This document shows, one piece after another, positions 45,667-58,600 of a stretch of 64,000 nt of DNA. Source of the DNA: Tetraselmis striata (taxonomy: Eukaryota > Chlorophyta > Chlorodendrophyceae > Chlorodendrales > Chlorodendraceae); contig VCJN01003585.1 of NCBI GenBank assembly GCA_006384855.1, positions 62,001 to 126,000 on the forward strand. The letters run 5' to 3'. The notes under the pieces are model-generated. The model had not been told where the DNA came from and searched no databases. It was given only the letters and a program-made list of their open reading frames with translations. The position numbers and the translations under genes were made by a program. How positions within the stretch are numbered: the stretch's first letter is position 1; every line of letters begins with the position of its first letter.

Positions 45667-46402
45667 AAAGGTATGGCCCGTCCTCCCTACCTTTGATGAT
45701 CCCAAAGCACACGCAATGCGCGAGCTGCATGCGCTGTGCGAGGCGCATTTCATGCACCTCGTGGGCCCGATGGAGGACAGCGACGCTTTGCGCCACATGT
45801 GTTGGGCTGGGATAGTGTATTTGAATAGCGCACCCACCCCGCCACCCCTTCCCGGACAGATAGGTGGCTCTATATTTCGGTGGTAGGGGCCACCGGGCGA
45901 GAGCGAGGCAGACGGGAGGCGTTCTGGACTGTGCGCTTATGGGGAGCGCGCGAGCTGCGCGAGGGCGCTCGGAAGCTGCGCGCTAAGGAGCGGCAAGGGC
46001 GCATGGAGCGAGAGTCAGCGGGTACCTCAGACAACACACCAGTGATCCAAAGGTATGGCCCTTCCTCCCTACCTTTGATGATCCCAAAGCACACGCAATG
46101 CGCGAGCTGCATGCGCTGTGCGAGGCGCATTTCATGCACCACGCGGGACCGATGGACGACAGCGACGCTCTGCGCTCTGTGTTGGGTTGGGACTGATGTA
46201 GCGCACCCACCCCGCCACCCCTTTCCGTATAGATAGGTGGCTCTGTATTCCGGTGGTAGGGGCCACCGGGCGAGAGCGAGGCAGACGGGAGGCGTTCTGG
46301 ACTGTGCGCTTATGGGGAGCGCGCGAGCTGCGTGATCGCGCTCGGAAGCTGCGCGCTAAGGAGCGGCAAGGGCGCACGGAGCGAGAGTCAGCGGGTACCT
46401 TA
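45667..46402 (+). repeat. Tandem duplication of a 382-bp unit
   Basis: Unit A (45667-46048) and unit B (46049 to about 46402) are near-identical apart from a shortened spacer in B. Each encodes TFDDPKAHAMRELHALCEAH in the same relative frame and, further on, REAFWTVRLWGARELR. The repeated peptides suggest duplication of a coding segment or of a mobile-element piece. No complete gene was assembled around them. Confidence 0.85.
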
Positions 46403-46642
46403 GTTAGACAATACCAACAGAGGTAACTATTTAGCGCCAAGCAGCCCACATCGGCGCAGCCCTGAAAGCTACGACAAAATTGAGAGCCATGATGCGGCAA
46501 ACTGTTGGCCAGATGTGAAGAAGTACGACATGCAGAGGAAGGTGGAGCATGAAGCAGCGATGCAAGCGGGAGGCGAGGCGGACAACATCGGTGAGGAGGG
46601 GGGGCGGGGGCTGAGGGCGGGGGTGAGCCGAGCACCCGCCGC

Positions 46643-47548
46643 TCACGTTACATGGTTATCTATGGTAAATCCAGTAAGGGCGAGAAGGGGAAGGGGGAGG
46701 GACACGCTCACTAGATGTAAATAATGCATCCACATTTTCCTTCGCTTTGCTGCTTTCTGTGCCATCTCTGCCTTTATGGCATATGACTTTGTCTTGGACA
46801 GGTGGGGATGTGCATGATGGACTGGTCCGTGCATGTCATGGTGGTGCGCCGTCAAGGTGCTGCGCTTCATGACTTGGCCAGTCTTGCAGAGCGTCACCTT
46901 GCCGGTCTTGAGAAGGCGCTGAGGCTGGTGGTTGCTGCCCTTGCCGAAGCCCTCTTTGATCTTTATGTTGCATTGCTCCATGCACTGAGCGTGTCGAGAT
47001 TGCCATGCAGTTCCATCCATCGGCGGAAGTGCCATGCAACTTCCATTCATGCATGTACGGAGTGGTGTCATTTGCTGTCGCGATGTCCGGGAAGGCTGTG
47101 AAGAACATCACCGTAGCTGTCTGCATCTTCTTGGCTGCTGCCAGCCCGTCATCCGTGAGGCCCCAGGGTTTGCACTCAATGCTGCTGACATGCGTCGTAC
47201 TGACTCCCACACCGCTAGAATCTTGATTCTGCCAGCATGTGCCGCAGTGATCACGGCGTCAAGCAAAAGGTGGCGGCGGGCCTTCAGCATCTTTTGCACC
47301 TCATGCCCGCTGAGGGCAGGGGGATCTGCCTTGGTGATGGCCTTGCCCTTCCTACTCTGCACCTTCACCTCTCTGCTTGGTAGCCCGATGAGCACCATCG
47401 CATCCATTGCCGCATGCACTGTCTGCGTGTAGTCCTTGCACCGCTTGTGCACGGTGTGCCACGCCACATGCGGACATATCTGAATGCATGCATGCATGGT
47501 GTCCCCGGTCATGTCATCTGCCTCGATGCATATTAAGCTAGCCGGCAT
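46643..47548 (-). pseudogene. Broken ORF of unknown family
   Basis: From an ATG at 47548 the frame reads MPASLICIEADDMTGDTMHA and continues to about 47220. Protein-like sequence then continues one frame over (GLTDDGLAAAKKMQTATVMF, then FPDIATANDTTPYMHEWK). Below about 47060 it returns to the first frame (IKEGFGKGSNHQPQRLLKTG) and ends at 46643. Two frameshifts or unrecognised introns are implied. I know no match. Location among repeats suggests a mobile-element gene. Confidence 0.4.
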
Positions 47549-47600
47549 TTGTGACGCTGGCCGAACCGCGCCAATTGATAGGTCTGCATTTCCTTTTTGC

Positions 47601-48276
47601 TCACACCACGCAATGGCCCGTAACAGCTTCCGCTCCTAATTGGCGGCCCGAGCTTTCGCTCCAACCCAAATCGAAGCCTCGCTGCCGCTGGTAAACTCTC
47701 TCGTTGCTCGCCGAACGGCTGCCTAGGCAGAGTTGCATTGAGTTACAGCCGTTGCGAGCTTTTCGCATGCGCAGCCTCTGCTTGCACGGCGGCCGCACGA
47801 ATCTACTTAGAGCCTCTTTCTTGGCCCGGGAGCTTACCCGCTCCGCCTCAAGCCGGACTTGTAGCCGCTCGACGTTCTTGTCCATCTTGTCAACACGTTT
47901 GTTGAGCATGTCAACGTTGCTGCGAAGCGGAAGTTCAGTCTATGCTGCTATCCGATGTGTCGCCGCCGCCGCTCGATCGCTGGCATTTTGCGGATGAGCA
48001 ACCGCAGCTTCCGCCGATGTCTGGCGCTGCTCCGCCGCCCTTCTCTGCTCGCCGACGGCTACCAAATCTACCCCGCTTCCATGCGCGTGCAGCTTTGCCG
48101 CCGCTAGAAGCGGCGGGCCGTTGTGGGTCTTGCTCGTCGCCGGGCATGGCGGGCTGCGATATGTACGCTGCTGGTACCGCCGTCGCCATGCCGCCACGTA
48201 CGCCCACCCACATCATGTCCACCGATCCACCCACACCGCCGCCTCCCGAGCGCCCCACACGCCACTTCGCCCGCAT
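47601..48276 (-). CDS. Two short adjacent ORFs, one coiled-coil, doubtful
   Basis: The 47909-47601 frame begins MLNKRVDKMDKNVERLQVRL and continues as a basic coiled coil. Upstream (48276-47935) a Gly/Ser-rich ORF ends shortly before it in another frame. They might be the 5' part of the broken ORF at 46643-47548. No function can be named. Confidence 0.25.
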
Positions 48277-48431
48277 GTGCTGGCGCGCATTAACCCGTAC
48301 ATGTCACATAAGAGATCCACAAGGGTTTTGGGTAGGCCATGAGATAGTGTGGTAGCCAAGCACCGTTGATAAGTGGTGTGGTGTTACAAGGACGTGCAAA
48401 AAGCGCGTTTTTTCGCGTTTCCGGAACGCCG

Positions 48432-48597
48432 AGTCCCCGGCCGGGAGCGCGGGGCTCGCGGGCGATGGGGCAGCCCGTACCGAAACCCGATTGTACCAGT
48501 TACTTAACCGGTTGAAACGTACTAACAGACCGTACGGGTCGCACTAGGATAGTTTTAATCCGTTAGCAAAGCCCATAAGCACGTTTAGATCATTACA
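48432..48597. repeat. Dispersed repeat related to 42770-42937
   Basis: Shared words include ccggccgggagcgc, cgggcgatggggca, cgcactagga and cacgtttagatcatt. Confidence 0.75.
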
Positions 48598-48774
48598 GAG
48601 TACATGTACCGTACCATTGCGGTACGGGTAATGCGGGTTTCGGGGTTTATCGGCCCTTTTATTGTAATTCACACCAGTACGGGTGCGGGTACCTGGTACA
48701 TCACATCTTACGCGTGTGATGACGAGAGCACTGGTGTGAAATAAAAAATGCCAGTAACAAATCTACGACCGTTA

Positions 48775-48995
48775 AAAGCAAGACAATCAATCACAGCAAG
48801 GCGTCTAAAAGCGACCCGCATCCCTCACGAGGTGGATGGATGAGTGATGCGCGCACGGTTCAGAGTCCAGACCACGTGTGCATATGTGTGCGAGGGTGAT
48901 CCACGGACGTGCTGTGCAGCTTCGGCAACGATATGGCGGACGAATCTGCGCCGTCCGATGAGGCAGCGAGCACACTATGGAGCCGCCACCAAGCT
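48775..48995 (-). repeat. Dispersed repeat, inverted copy of 2040-2262
   Basis: See the first copy. Here the peptide frame MADESAPSDEAASTL is on the plus strand. Confidence 0.7.
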
Positions 48996-49973
48996 CAGTA
49001 GGACCCCGAGGAAATCTCTTGCGAGTAAGGCCTACGGTGATCCCGATTGCCCCGGGATGAGAGGGCACCCCGATTTGCGGCGCATGCATGCGACACCGCG
49101 CATAGTGCGGTGCACCCCCTTGCTCACCTCACCCATTGTGCCGAAGACCATGCCCGTGTACTCCGACATATCCAGGATGTCTCGAAGAGGGCCCTTCTGT
49201 CTAGGCTTTGTGTTGCGCCACGCCGCATCCCGCACTGCCAACCCCCGTTGTATGTCGCCAAGCAGGGAGCGCGCAAACCGACCCACAGCCGTGGTCCGGG
49301 GCGGAAATAACATATGCTGACGCGAATTGATAGATTAAAAACATATTGCCCGTATGGTCCATGTAGCGATCAAATAGCGAGTAATTACATGGCAAATTGA
49401 AAATAGTATGTAAGGATCCTTAATCCTTCTTCATAAGGGCGACGAGAACTCGGGAACAGTTACAAGGGTGACTGCGTGCCCGCGAAGGCGCTCTGCTTGC
49501 CCCTGCTAACGTATCCCAGTCGCTCGTGGTACTAATCCTTACCTGACTGCCAGGACTCCAGGAAGGACTCCAGGAGCGAGTACACTCTACTCCTCGTAGT
49601 ACTACAGGTACTATCACTGCTCATCCACAGCTGCGCTATGGTCGCTATATACCACGGGCATACAGGAAAAGCCACGTAAGCGCTGCGCTGGAACGACGCT
49701 GCTGCGGCGGCGACGGTGACGACGAAGCGCGACGACCACCAACAGCGGCTGTCCAGCAAAACTCGAAAATGCCTGCATGCCCGCCTGAAAGGTGTTGGGA
49801 CGGACGATGGGACGTCACTCGGCACCTTCACCTCCACGCACCGCCGCGCCGCACGAAGCTTCGGACCAAAGCTAGTTCCGGCGGCGCGGCAACCACACTC
49901 GCCGCCTGTGCGCTGTGCGAGGCCGTCGCCTGTGCGCTTACGTTTTTCAGCCGCACCAGCACGCGCGGCCACG
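48996..49973. other. Region upstream of the plastid-type gene
   Basis: A minus-strand ORF (49313-49032; RDILDMSEYTGMVFGTMGEV) is protein-like but unrecognised. The remainder shows no gene. The open frame just upstream of 49974 in the plastid-type gene's frame lacks an ATG. Confidence 0.35.
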
Positions 49974-51374
49974 ATGACACCTGCGCCCGCCGCCACGCCA
50001 CCGCGCTGCTATCTGCAATCGGCGCGGGCGCTGCCCCGCGTGCGAACGGCGCTGACCGCCAACCGCGGGCGGTCAGGCCCTGCCAGGCGCCGCGCCCAGC
50101 TGCGCTGTCGTGCTTCCTCGCAGGTGAGCCGATAGTTCCACCGCATCTCGGCACCGCAGGCGCGCGCTGGCGTGGGTACGAGGAAGTGTCCCCTGGGACG
50201 GGACTACGACTCGCCGGGTCGTAGGATAGGCCGACGTCCCCACCCCTGCAACCAGTTCGCGCGTCCTCCAATCTCCGGGATTCTGATTGCTTGCGGCGGG
50301 CGGCAGGAGGAGGACGGCTTCTCGGGCCCGGTGGCGGAGATGTTCGACGGGCTGTACAACCGGGAGGGCTACCGGATCAAGTACGGCGTGTTCAAGGAGA
50401 AGGTGGAGCCGGAGGGCGAGAATGGCTGCGGCAAGATGACGTTTGCGGAGTACATGGACGCGTCGTCGGACGAGCGAGCGGCGGCACAGGCACAGGCGGC
50501 AAAGGACCTTGTCAACATCGACAAGGTGCGCTAAGGAGCGGTATAACACCACCAACACCACCAGCAAAACACACACACAAACGTCGATAAAAAAAATCGC
50601 ATCTCAACCGCCGAACGCGCAGGATGAGCGTGCCCGGCGTGACAAGGTGGGCACCGTGCTACTGTCGGGAACTGGGGTAGCCATGCTGGCGTTCTGGCTG
50701 CTGGGCGCCCCCGCCTCCACGCGCGCGCTGCTGTCACTGCCGCTGTTCTTCGGCGTCGGCTTCTTTGGTACCCCCCTTTCTCTCTCCCCCCCCAGGCCGC
50801 ACTTCCCATCAGCCCTGGCATTGCAAATGCGGATGAATGTGACAGTAGTGGTTGATAGTGATGCCAATCACGTGAAACGTTGGCTACAAGCTGAGGCGGC
50901 TGAGCATGCTGCTGCACCCCCCCCCCCCCCTCCCCTACCTCCCCTCTGGCCCCGTGGGACGGGTAGTCTCTGGCAAGATGGGCCTATGAAACATCGGCCA
51001 GGCTGGAATCTGGGACGTGGACGGATCCGGCCTGGCCAAAATTGAGGACAAGGAGGTGGCGAAGAAGATCAAGGTCCCCCCCCCCCCCCCCCCCTCCCCC
51101 GCCTCCCAGCCAATTGACAGAGCCAGTGATGCGCATGACACCGTACCGCATGGCATGACATTGCGTGGCACGGCACGGCATGACATGATGCTCAGCGATC
51201 ATCATTGGACGTACCACATGGCATGGCATGGCATGGCTCACCATCTGTCCAAGCGTCCCATACTAAAGCGCCCCTCCACCGCAGGACAAGGTGAACGCAA
51301 TGAACATCGCGACCGCGGCAGGTGTGGCCGTGGTGACGGCGGTCTACTGCAGCCTGCCGCCCTTCGGGCAGTAG
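49974..51374 (+). CDS. Predicted plastid-targeted membrane protein of unknown function
   Basis: Five exons: 49974-50123, 50307-50525, 50623 to about 50750-50767, 51002-51073 and 51285-51374 (TAG), about 220 residues. Exon 1 looks like a chloroplast transit peptide: Ala/Arg/Ser-rich, no acidic residues, ending in RCRASSQ. The mature part has an acidic/basic region (GPVAEMFDGLYNREGYRIKY, KMTFAEYMDAS). A hydrophobic segment follows (VLLSGTGVAMLAFWLLG, LLSLPLFFGVGFF), then DVDGSGLAKIEDKEVAKKIK and a second helix (NIATAAGVAVVTAVYCSLPP). This suggests two or three membrane spans in thylakoid or envelope. The exon 3 donor is ambiguous: GT at 50768 leaves phase 1, whereas a GT at about 50751 joins exon 4 in phase 0. 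Introns 3 and 4 have sense C runs. The family is not recognised. Confidence 0.75.
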
Positions 51375-52657
51375 GCGCTCGACAGCCGCGGGGCGCTCGA
51401 CCTGCCCGTGGCGCCGGGCCATGACGGGGCTGCACCGCAAAGTGGCTATGCCATGCGGCGGTCCCTGAGGAAATCAGGCGTTACGAGGGCTGGCGAGAAC
51501 CCCCCCTCCCCCCCCCCCCCCCCCCACACACACACACCTCCACTCATCAACAAGTTTGTGTGTTGGGCAGTTGTTATACGCGGCCTACCATCATAGACCA
51601 CTGGCATGTAAATATACACCAATAACTTCGTAGACTGCTATATTATGTGGGGGCCTACGGTACGTAGATATTATCAAGAGAGAGAGAGAGAGAGAGAAAC
51701 TTACATGTGGGCAGCCTCACACTGTGCAGAGGACACAAGGACACAAGGGGTCTCACCCCCTCCCAACTGCGTAGATGGCTACTGCCCCGTTTGCCAATTG
51801 AAATGTTGCCCCCGCGCCGTCTCTTCTAAGCGCCCTGTGAAGTAGTGCAGCCCAAGCCGCTGTCTCCGTCACAAGGTGGCGAACCGTTGCCACCCCCCTG
51901 CATGCGCCATCTATGCCTTATCGCTGTCAAGCTACCCTGACAGCCACAAGTCACAGTAGGCCCGCTACTCGGCCTTCAGGGGGCTGAACGCTGCGCGCTT
52001 CAATTAGCGGACCTTGTGCGGGTTCGTGCGGTCGGGCCGTAAGACCGCTGGCTTGGTTCGTCCGGGGGACAGTAGTCAGACATTCCATAATTTCATAGGC
52101 CCGCCGTTGGGGCGTCTGTGGGTCACACTTAACGCAGCATGCGGCGAAGGAGGCTGCGGCTGACAAGGCCAACCCAGCCGGCATGACACGACTGACATGA
52201 CACACCGCCCAAGCTGCCAGACCTCAAAGACAAGAAAAACGTGGAAAAGAAGGCATCGACGCACGGCCGGCTGGCTGCAAGTTCTCCTGAAAGTATCCCG
52301 GCGAAGGTCGGCACCCTCCCGGAACACACGCCCCGTCGTCACAACCGCCCCCGCAGCTGCAGCGCCATGCCAGCAGCCATCATCCGACGGATTCTTTTCT
52401 ATCCGTGCTAAGCGCCATTAACCCAGCCACCCACCACTTGCTTGAGGGGGGGGCTCTCACTTGTTCGGTGGAGCGGAGGAAGGGAGGGGGAGGGGCGGTG
52501 CGGACAACCAGGAGACATCGGCCGGAGGATAGAAACACCAAGGGCAGCCGATAGAGGGCTGGAAGAGGCACTCGGTGTGGACAGCGGAGAGCGGGAAGTC
52601 GGCAGATAGTAAATCAGTTTCAATGTCGATCGAATAAACATGGGTTTCCTCGCCCAG
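51375..52657. other. Intergenic region between two convergent genes
   Basis: Contains a C run (about 51506-51524) beside a CA repeat, a GA repeat (51677-51698) and no convincing gene. Confidence 0.5.
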
Positions 52658-55600
52658 CTAGGTGAGGGCGGTGTGGAAGTCGCTACGGCATGGGCCCGCC
52701 CGGGGGGTGCAGGCGGGGGCGCCGCCCTCCGCCTCGGCAATCATGTAGTCCAGGAACTTGATGACCTGGCGGCACCACGGGGACAAGTGGGGGGGGAGGG
52801 GGGGAGACCCTCAACAACCGCAGCCATGGAAGATGCGCACGACTCGGCACACAGTGCGTGTGGGCATACGACTTGGGCGTGGCCTCTTCTGCTCTCCTCT
52901 CGGCACCAACATCAACAGTCACAGCGTAGGACATCACATATAGTGCGCGGCATTCGACTGGGTTTGAGGGTCAGAATAGTGATAAATTGTTCTGACACCG
53001 AGTCACCGGATATCCGTGTACATTTCGTGGTGTATCCTGATACGTTTCCAGATCTGTCCGAGTACTTTTTCCTCTCTTTGCGCCGCATGGGGGGGGGGGG
53101 GGGGGGGGGGCAACGGCGCCCCGCACACGGCGGTGCGGCTCCATGACAACGACGACGGAGTCCTACATTGCTACGGGCCCGACATTCAAGCCTCTCCTCC
53201 CCGCCCGCCAGCGGAATGGTACACGCAAACCATATATGGAATGCCAGGCAAGGCAAACATACGGGCTACTCACATAGAATATAAACACTAGGGGGGGGGG
53301 GGGGGGGGGACAACATTGGTGGGCGGTTGATGGGCTTTTCCCACCAACAAGAATGCAGCGGACCCAAAGCGTGGTTACAGCAGCAATCCAAAGTACCGAC
53401 CAACGTCAGTTCATGTTCGTGTGGCTGTGTGCATGCATGCATGCATGCATGCGTGGGGGTGGGCATGGGGGCAGGGGTGTGGGTGGGGTAAGGGGGTGAG
53501 GGTGGGGATGGGGTAAGGGGGTGAGGGTGGGGATGGAAGTGTGGATGTAGGTGGGGGTGGGGGTGTGAGTGGTGGTGCGGATGAGGGTGGGGATGGAAGT
53601 GTGGATGTGGGTGAGGGTGGGGGTGGGGGTGCGTGGGGGTGGGGGTGGGGATGAGGGTGGGGGTGTGGATGGAAGTGTGGGTGGTGGTGGAGCTGTGTGT
53701 GATTTGTCTTGCGCGGTGCGGGAGGCACCAGGGGCGCGGGAGTCAGAGGCGCCTCACCTCGTGGCAGCTAGGGCGCTTGAGGGGCTCCGTCGCCCAACAC
53801 TTTTCGATGAGACGAGCGAGGTCAGGCGTGCAGTCCTGTGGGAGGGGCGGCCGCTCCCCGTTGACGCGCACCGCAAAGACGACCTGCGCCCCAGGAAGCC
53901 CCACGTCAACGGGGGATCGGGGATTCCGCCCAGCTACTACTAATTAGCTTATACCGGTTAAACCCATCGGCTTATACTAATTACGTGTTGTAACTGGTTA
54001 AATTACATGCGGTTACCAGCACCATACATAATACATGGTACGGTGTACATTATTTGAGTACCCTGCCACGATGTCGAGTGTGGACATTAACAACAACGTT
54101 CCTAAGCAGTCACAACACATCGAAATAACACACAACCCACTGCTGAGTGGGCATGTGGACATGCATGCCATGAGGTGCACCCAACTGTGGTATGCGCCCA
54201 GTGAGTTTGCTGCGGATAGAAATCAACCAGAGCAAATGACGCTCTGTGAGGTGCACCGGGTTACCACCTGTACCACGCTGGCGCTCAGAGACTAAGGGGC
54301 ACGCATAGATGTGTGGGTCGGAGGACGGGTTTGGGACGGGGTTGGGATGGGATGAGGGTGAGGGTGAGGGTGGCCATGGGGATGCGGGTGTGGGGGTGGG
54401 TGGGGCTGGGGATGGGTGGGGTTGGGGGTTGGGGTGGTTGTCGGTGCGGGGATGAGATGGGAATGGGGTTGGGTATGCGGATGGGGACGGGAATGGGGGG
54501 GGGGGGGGGGGGTGAGTGTTGTTGTGGGGATAGAAGTGGGGGTGGGGATGGGAGTGGGGATGGGGTGGGAGTGGGGATGGGGGTGGGGATGGGATGGGAA
54601 TGGGGCTTGGGGATGAGGATGTGGGGGTGGGTGGGGCTGGGGATGGGGATGGGAATGGGGGTGGGGATGGAGACGGGGATGGGGATGGGGGCGTGCTGCA
54701 CCTGGACGGTCATGAAGCACTCGGGCCACGGGCGCTGCCGCGTGTAGCACTCGTACATGATCATGGCCAAGCTGTATACGTCCACCTGGAGGCCCGCCAG
54801 CATAATATCAGATTGCATGGCAGGAGGAGCGAGATGATCTCGCCGGATGGCATCATTGCTGGCGGATCGCCTAATCTTGCAGATCATGCCCTGTTATTAC
54901 CGGGACCGATTTAATCGGCATTTACACAGAAAATAGCTGACCGGCTACGAGGAACATGCACGTGCGTGCTCAAGGAGCCCTGGGCGGGCATCGTGGATAA
55001 CAGGTCGTGGAGTACATAAACTACGGAGTAAAGCATCGTGATGCTTCCCCATATGTCCGGGTTTAAAGCACATTTGAAACCATTTCCACCCATGGCACGC
55101 CGAGTAAGCATTCACCGATGAACCGCCATGCAGTGGTTGCAGTGGATGCTGGGAGTCGGTCGCATGGTGGGGTGGCGCACACCTTCTCCGTCACTTTTGC
55201 GCCGCCATCAAACATCTCTGGAGCCTGTCATTGGTGGAGATCGCAGAGGTGAGTGAAACCCACATTGCCAGGGGCGGGGCAGGGCGGGGGATGGGGGATA
55301 GGGCGGGGGGGAGCAGGGGGTGAGCAGGGTAATGGGGGAGGGGGGGGGGGATGTGTGGGGGGCGGCCAGGCAGGTGGCGTGCCCATTTACACGCAACAAC
55401 CAGACATGCTCTGGCAGCAATTGTACCATGTAGAGCGGCGTGCCGCCGACCTCGGTGGTCAGGAGGTAGCTCCTCATGATGTCCTTATGGCGGCTCAGCC
55501 CAAAGTCGATGACTGCAGACCACAGCGCGCTGCGTCACGTGGAGCCGGCAATGTGTGAAGCGAAGAGAGGGGGGGAGGGAGGGGGGGGCATGCCAGGATT

Positions 55601-58600
55601 GTCGCTGGGGCAGGGAGCGGAGGCCCCTAGGGCAGGGGGGGGAGTGCTCACGCTTGGCGCGCCCGTCGGCGTCCAGGAGGATGTTGGCGGGCTTGAGGTC
55701 ACGGTGGACGATGGTGGGGTGCAGGTACGCCAGGCCCTCCGCGATGTCGCGCCCCAGGCGAAGGACCTGGAGGTAGCTCAGCGGCGCGGCGCCGCTGCGG
55801 GGGGCACGGGAAGGGGGATGACACAGGATGCGGGGATTGGCATGCCGGGCGCGAGGGCGACATCGCGCCGTTAAAGTAATAATGTGAGTGTGCTGACGCA
55901 CCGACATTATTTAAAGCTTACATTGAAATTAATAAGATTATTAAGATTACAATTACTACGACTCTGTTCAGATTTTTGTAATTTTCGCTCAAGAACCCTA
56001 ATTATTATCTTAAGCCTCCAGCTGGGTCTGCCTGCAATCTACGGGTGCCAACGCGCTGTTAAGGACTCTGCGAAAAAAGAACCTGCCCTGCCTGCCAGAT
56101 GATAGTTGTGGACGAAAAAGTACCGGACCTATGGCGAATGTTTGCATGGGTTGCATGCAAGCCCAACTCGAGGCTTATGATAAGGGTTCTTATAGGTGCG
56201 TTTGGGTTCTGTCGATGCAATAACTAAAGGGTTCCGACGCACCTATGATAAGAGGCGCCCGGGAAAATAAGCCTCCATCTGGGCTTGCATGCAACCCATA
56301 AGCACATTTGCTATAGTTCTGCTATAGTTTCGTCTATATAGTATACGAAGGCAAGCAGCAGATGGTCGTCTTACTTGCGGTGATTGCTGTACCGCGACGG
56401 TGCCGGTGCCGATATTGCATCATTATCGACACACGCGCGATTTACTCTAGCACACCCCCCCACATAAGTACGGCTTTCGGGTCTTAAAACCAATACGTTT
56501 ATAACTGATTAACGCTCTTGAATCCAGATTATGCGAAAAAGGGGGCTAGGATTTGTGTGGAGGGGTGTACTTGGCGCCCCACATTTGCAGAAGGGCAAGG
56601 GCGCCCGGCCGCGTGAAAGTGCTCCGAACCGCTGATGCGGCCTACCTGCCGTAAATGCGCGCCTCCAGGGAGCCGCCAGGGATGTACTCCTGCACGATGC
56701 AGCACTTGGGGGCGCGCAGGCGCGCACCGTACCTGCCGGGCACACGGAGCATGTCAGCAACGCGGTGGACCCCCCAGTGACGGGCGCCTGAGCATACAGG
56801 CGCAGTGCGGTGTGGTTGGGGCCATGCCAGCCGCATGACACGCTCACTCACAGCTTGACAATGCGGTCGCAGCCGTCGCATCTCATCATCAGCTCGATCT
56901 CCTTCTGGAAGGATGCCCTGAGCGCCGCCCCCCCGCCCTGCAGGTGGGCACCGGAGGGCATCAGGCGGTGCGGGTAACCCCTCACAGTGTGTGCCTCCTC
57001 GCCGCGTGCCGGGCACCGCACCTTGAAGGTACTGTTCGGCACCTTCACCGCTGCGGCGCCCCACTTGGGGCTCTCAATCCTCAGCACGCTGCCAAAGGCA
57101 CCTGCCGGCAGTCATTGAGGGGGGGGGCACAGCGAGTACGCGTGCCGACTCGATATTAATAAGCACACTTCGAGGAAGACCCCGCCCTGCTCACCAGCGG
57201 TCACATGTAGACGAAACTATATCGGTCCTCATGATTATTTGGAAGTGGGGGGGGGGGGGGGGGGGGCACCTTCGCCGAGGCGCTCCACCACGTACGGCTT
57301 CACGTCGGCCGCCCAGTCCACCTCGGGGCACCCCGCGATTCCGCCGCCCCGGGAAACGGACAGGCCGCGGCGGAGCGGCGCCAGTGGGGGCGAGGCCGGC
57401 AGCGGCAGCAGGGGCAAACCGCCTGCCTCTCCAAGGCCCTGCGGGGACAGCCGCCACGGCGGGCCGCTGCTGCGCGGGGCTTTTGCACCAGGTGGGGGGG
57501 TGGCCTTGCCGGGGGTGCCGGAGACGACCAACGCGAGACGCGCCAGCTGCAGCGAGAGCGAGATGGAGGTCGCCGCAAGCAGGCCTGGGGGGCCGCGGCG
57601 TGCTCAGTATCGAATCGCGGGGCGAACGTTCAGCTCGCCAGTCTATTAAGATGCAAGTGCGGCAATTAGAATAGAATAGAAAGAGAATGGAAAATGTCTT
57701 GATAGCATGCGTTTTTTGAAAGAAATCTGACAGATACATTTTTCGATTGCAAATTGATGTCACATAGCACTATTAAGGACATTGCTTGATTGTGTATTTC
57801 CAGTTCAGTCAGGAAATGTTTACGCACATGGTTTTAAATAGATAGCAATACAGGATGAATGCAGACCGATGTACGGCGACGAGACCACGATAACGATTCC
57901 TACATAGGCAGTGTTAGTACGATGAGTACAGCGCGCATATAATATATCGTCCCGTAGCAGTAGCAGTAGCAGTAGCTGTACTCGAGTATCAAGGTTCATT
58001 ACAAGCGGTTTGGGTGGCAATGCTAGCGGAAGGGTGGCAAAATTTAAACACGGCCAGGCACCGCCGTTTAAATTCATTGCCACCTATACACGCGGTAGTC
58101 ATCATTAATTCCAAGGCAGACTTCTCCACACTACAGAACGGCGCGCCCTATAGGAACCCTTCTTATCAGCCTCAAATTGGGCTTGCATGCTACCTGTAAG
58201 AGCATTTGCTATAGATAGTTCCGCTATAGTTTCGTCTACATCTGACCTCTGGCATGCACGATGATCTCTCTTTTTCAGTGCTCTTATTACCGTGCTGGCA
58301 CCCTATCTTGAAGTTGGCTGCCTTTTATTACTCGAGTAGTATCATATATGGAGGCGTGATTTCAAAACCATTTCTGTGCCATGAATGTCAGAGATTATTT
58401 GGTTGTCTAGCTAGCAGATATCATCATCATTTATCAGCAACGTCAAAACATCCCCAGGAACCCGGCAGTGGATATTGCCCCCCGCCCCCCCCCCCCACCC
58501 CCCCCACCCCCCCGCCTCCTCCCCCCCACACACCCCCGCCCGGCGCCAGCAAACCTGGTGCTGCAGCCCAACCGGGGGCGCCCGAAGTTGTCACAAACTC

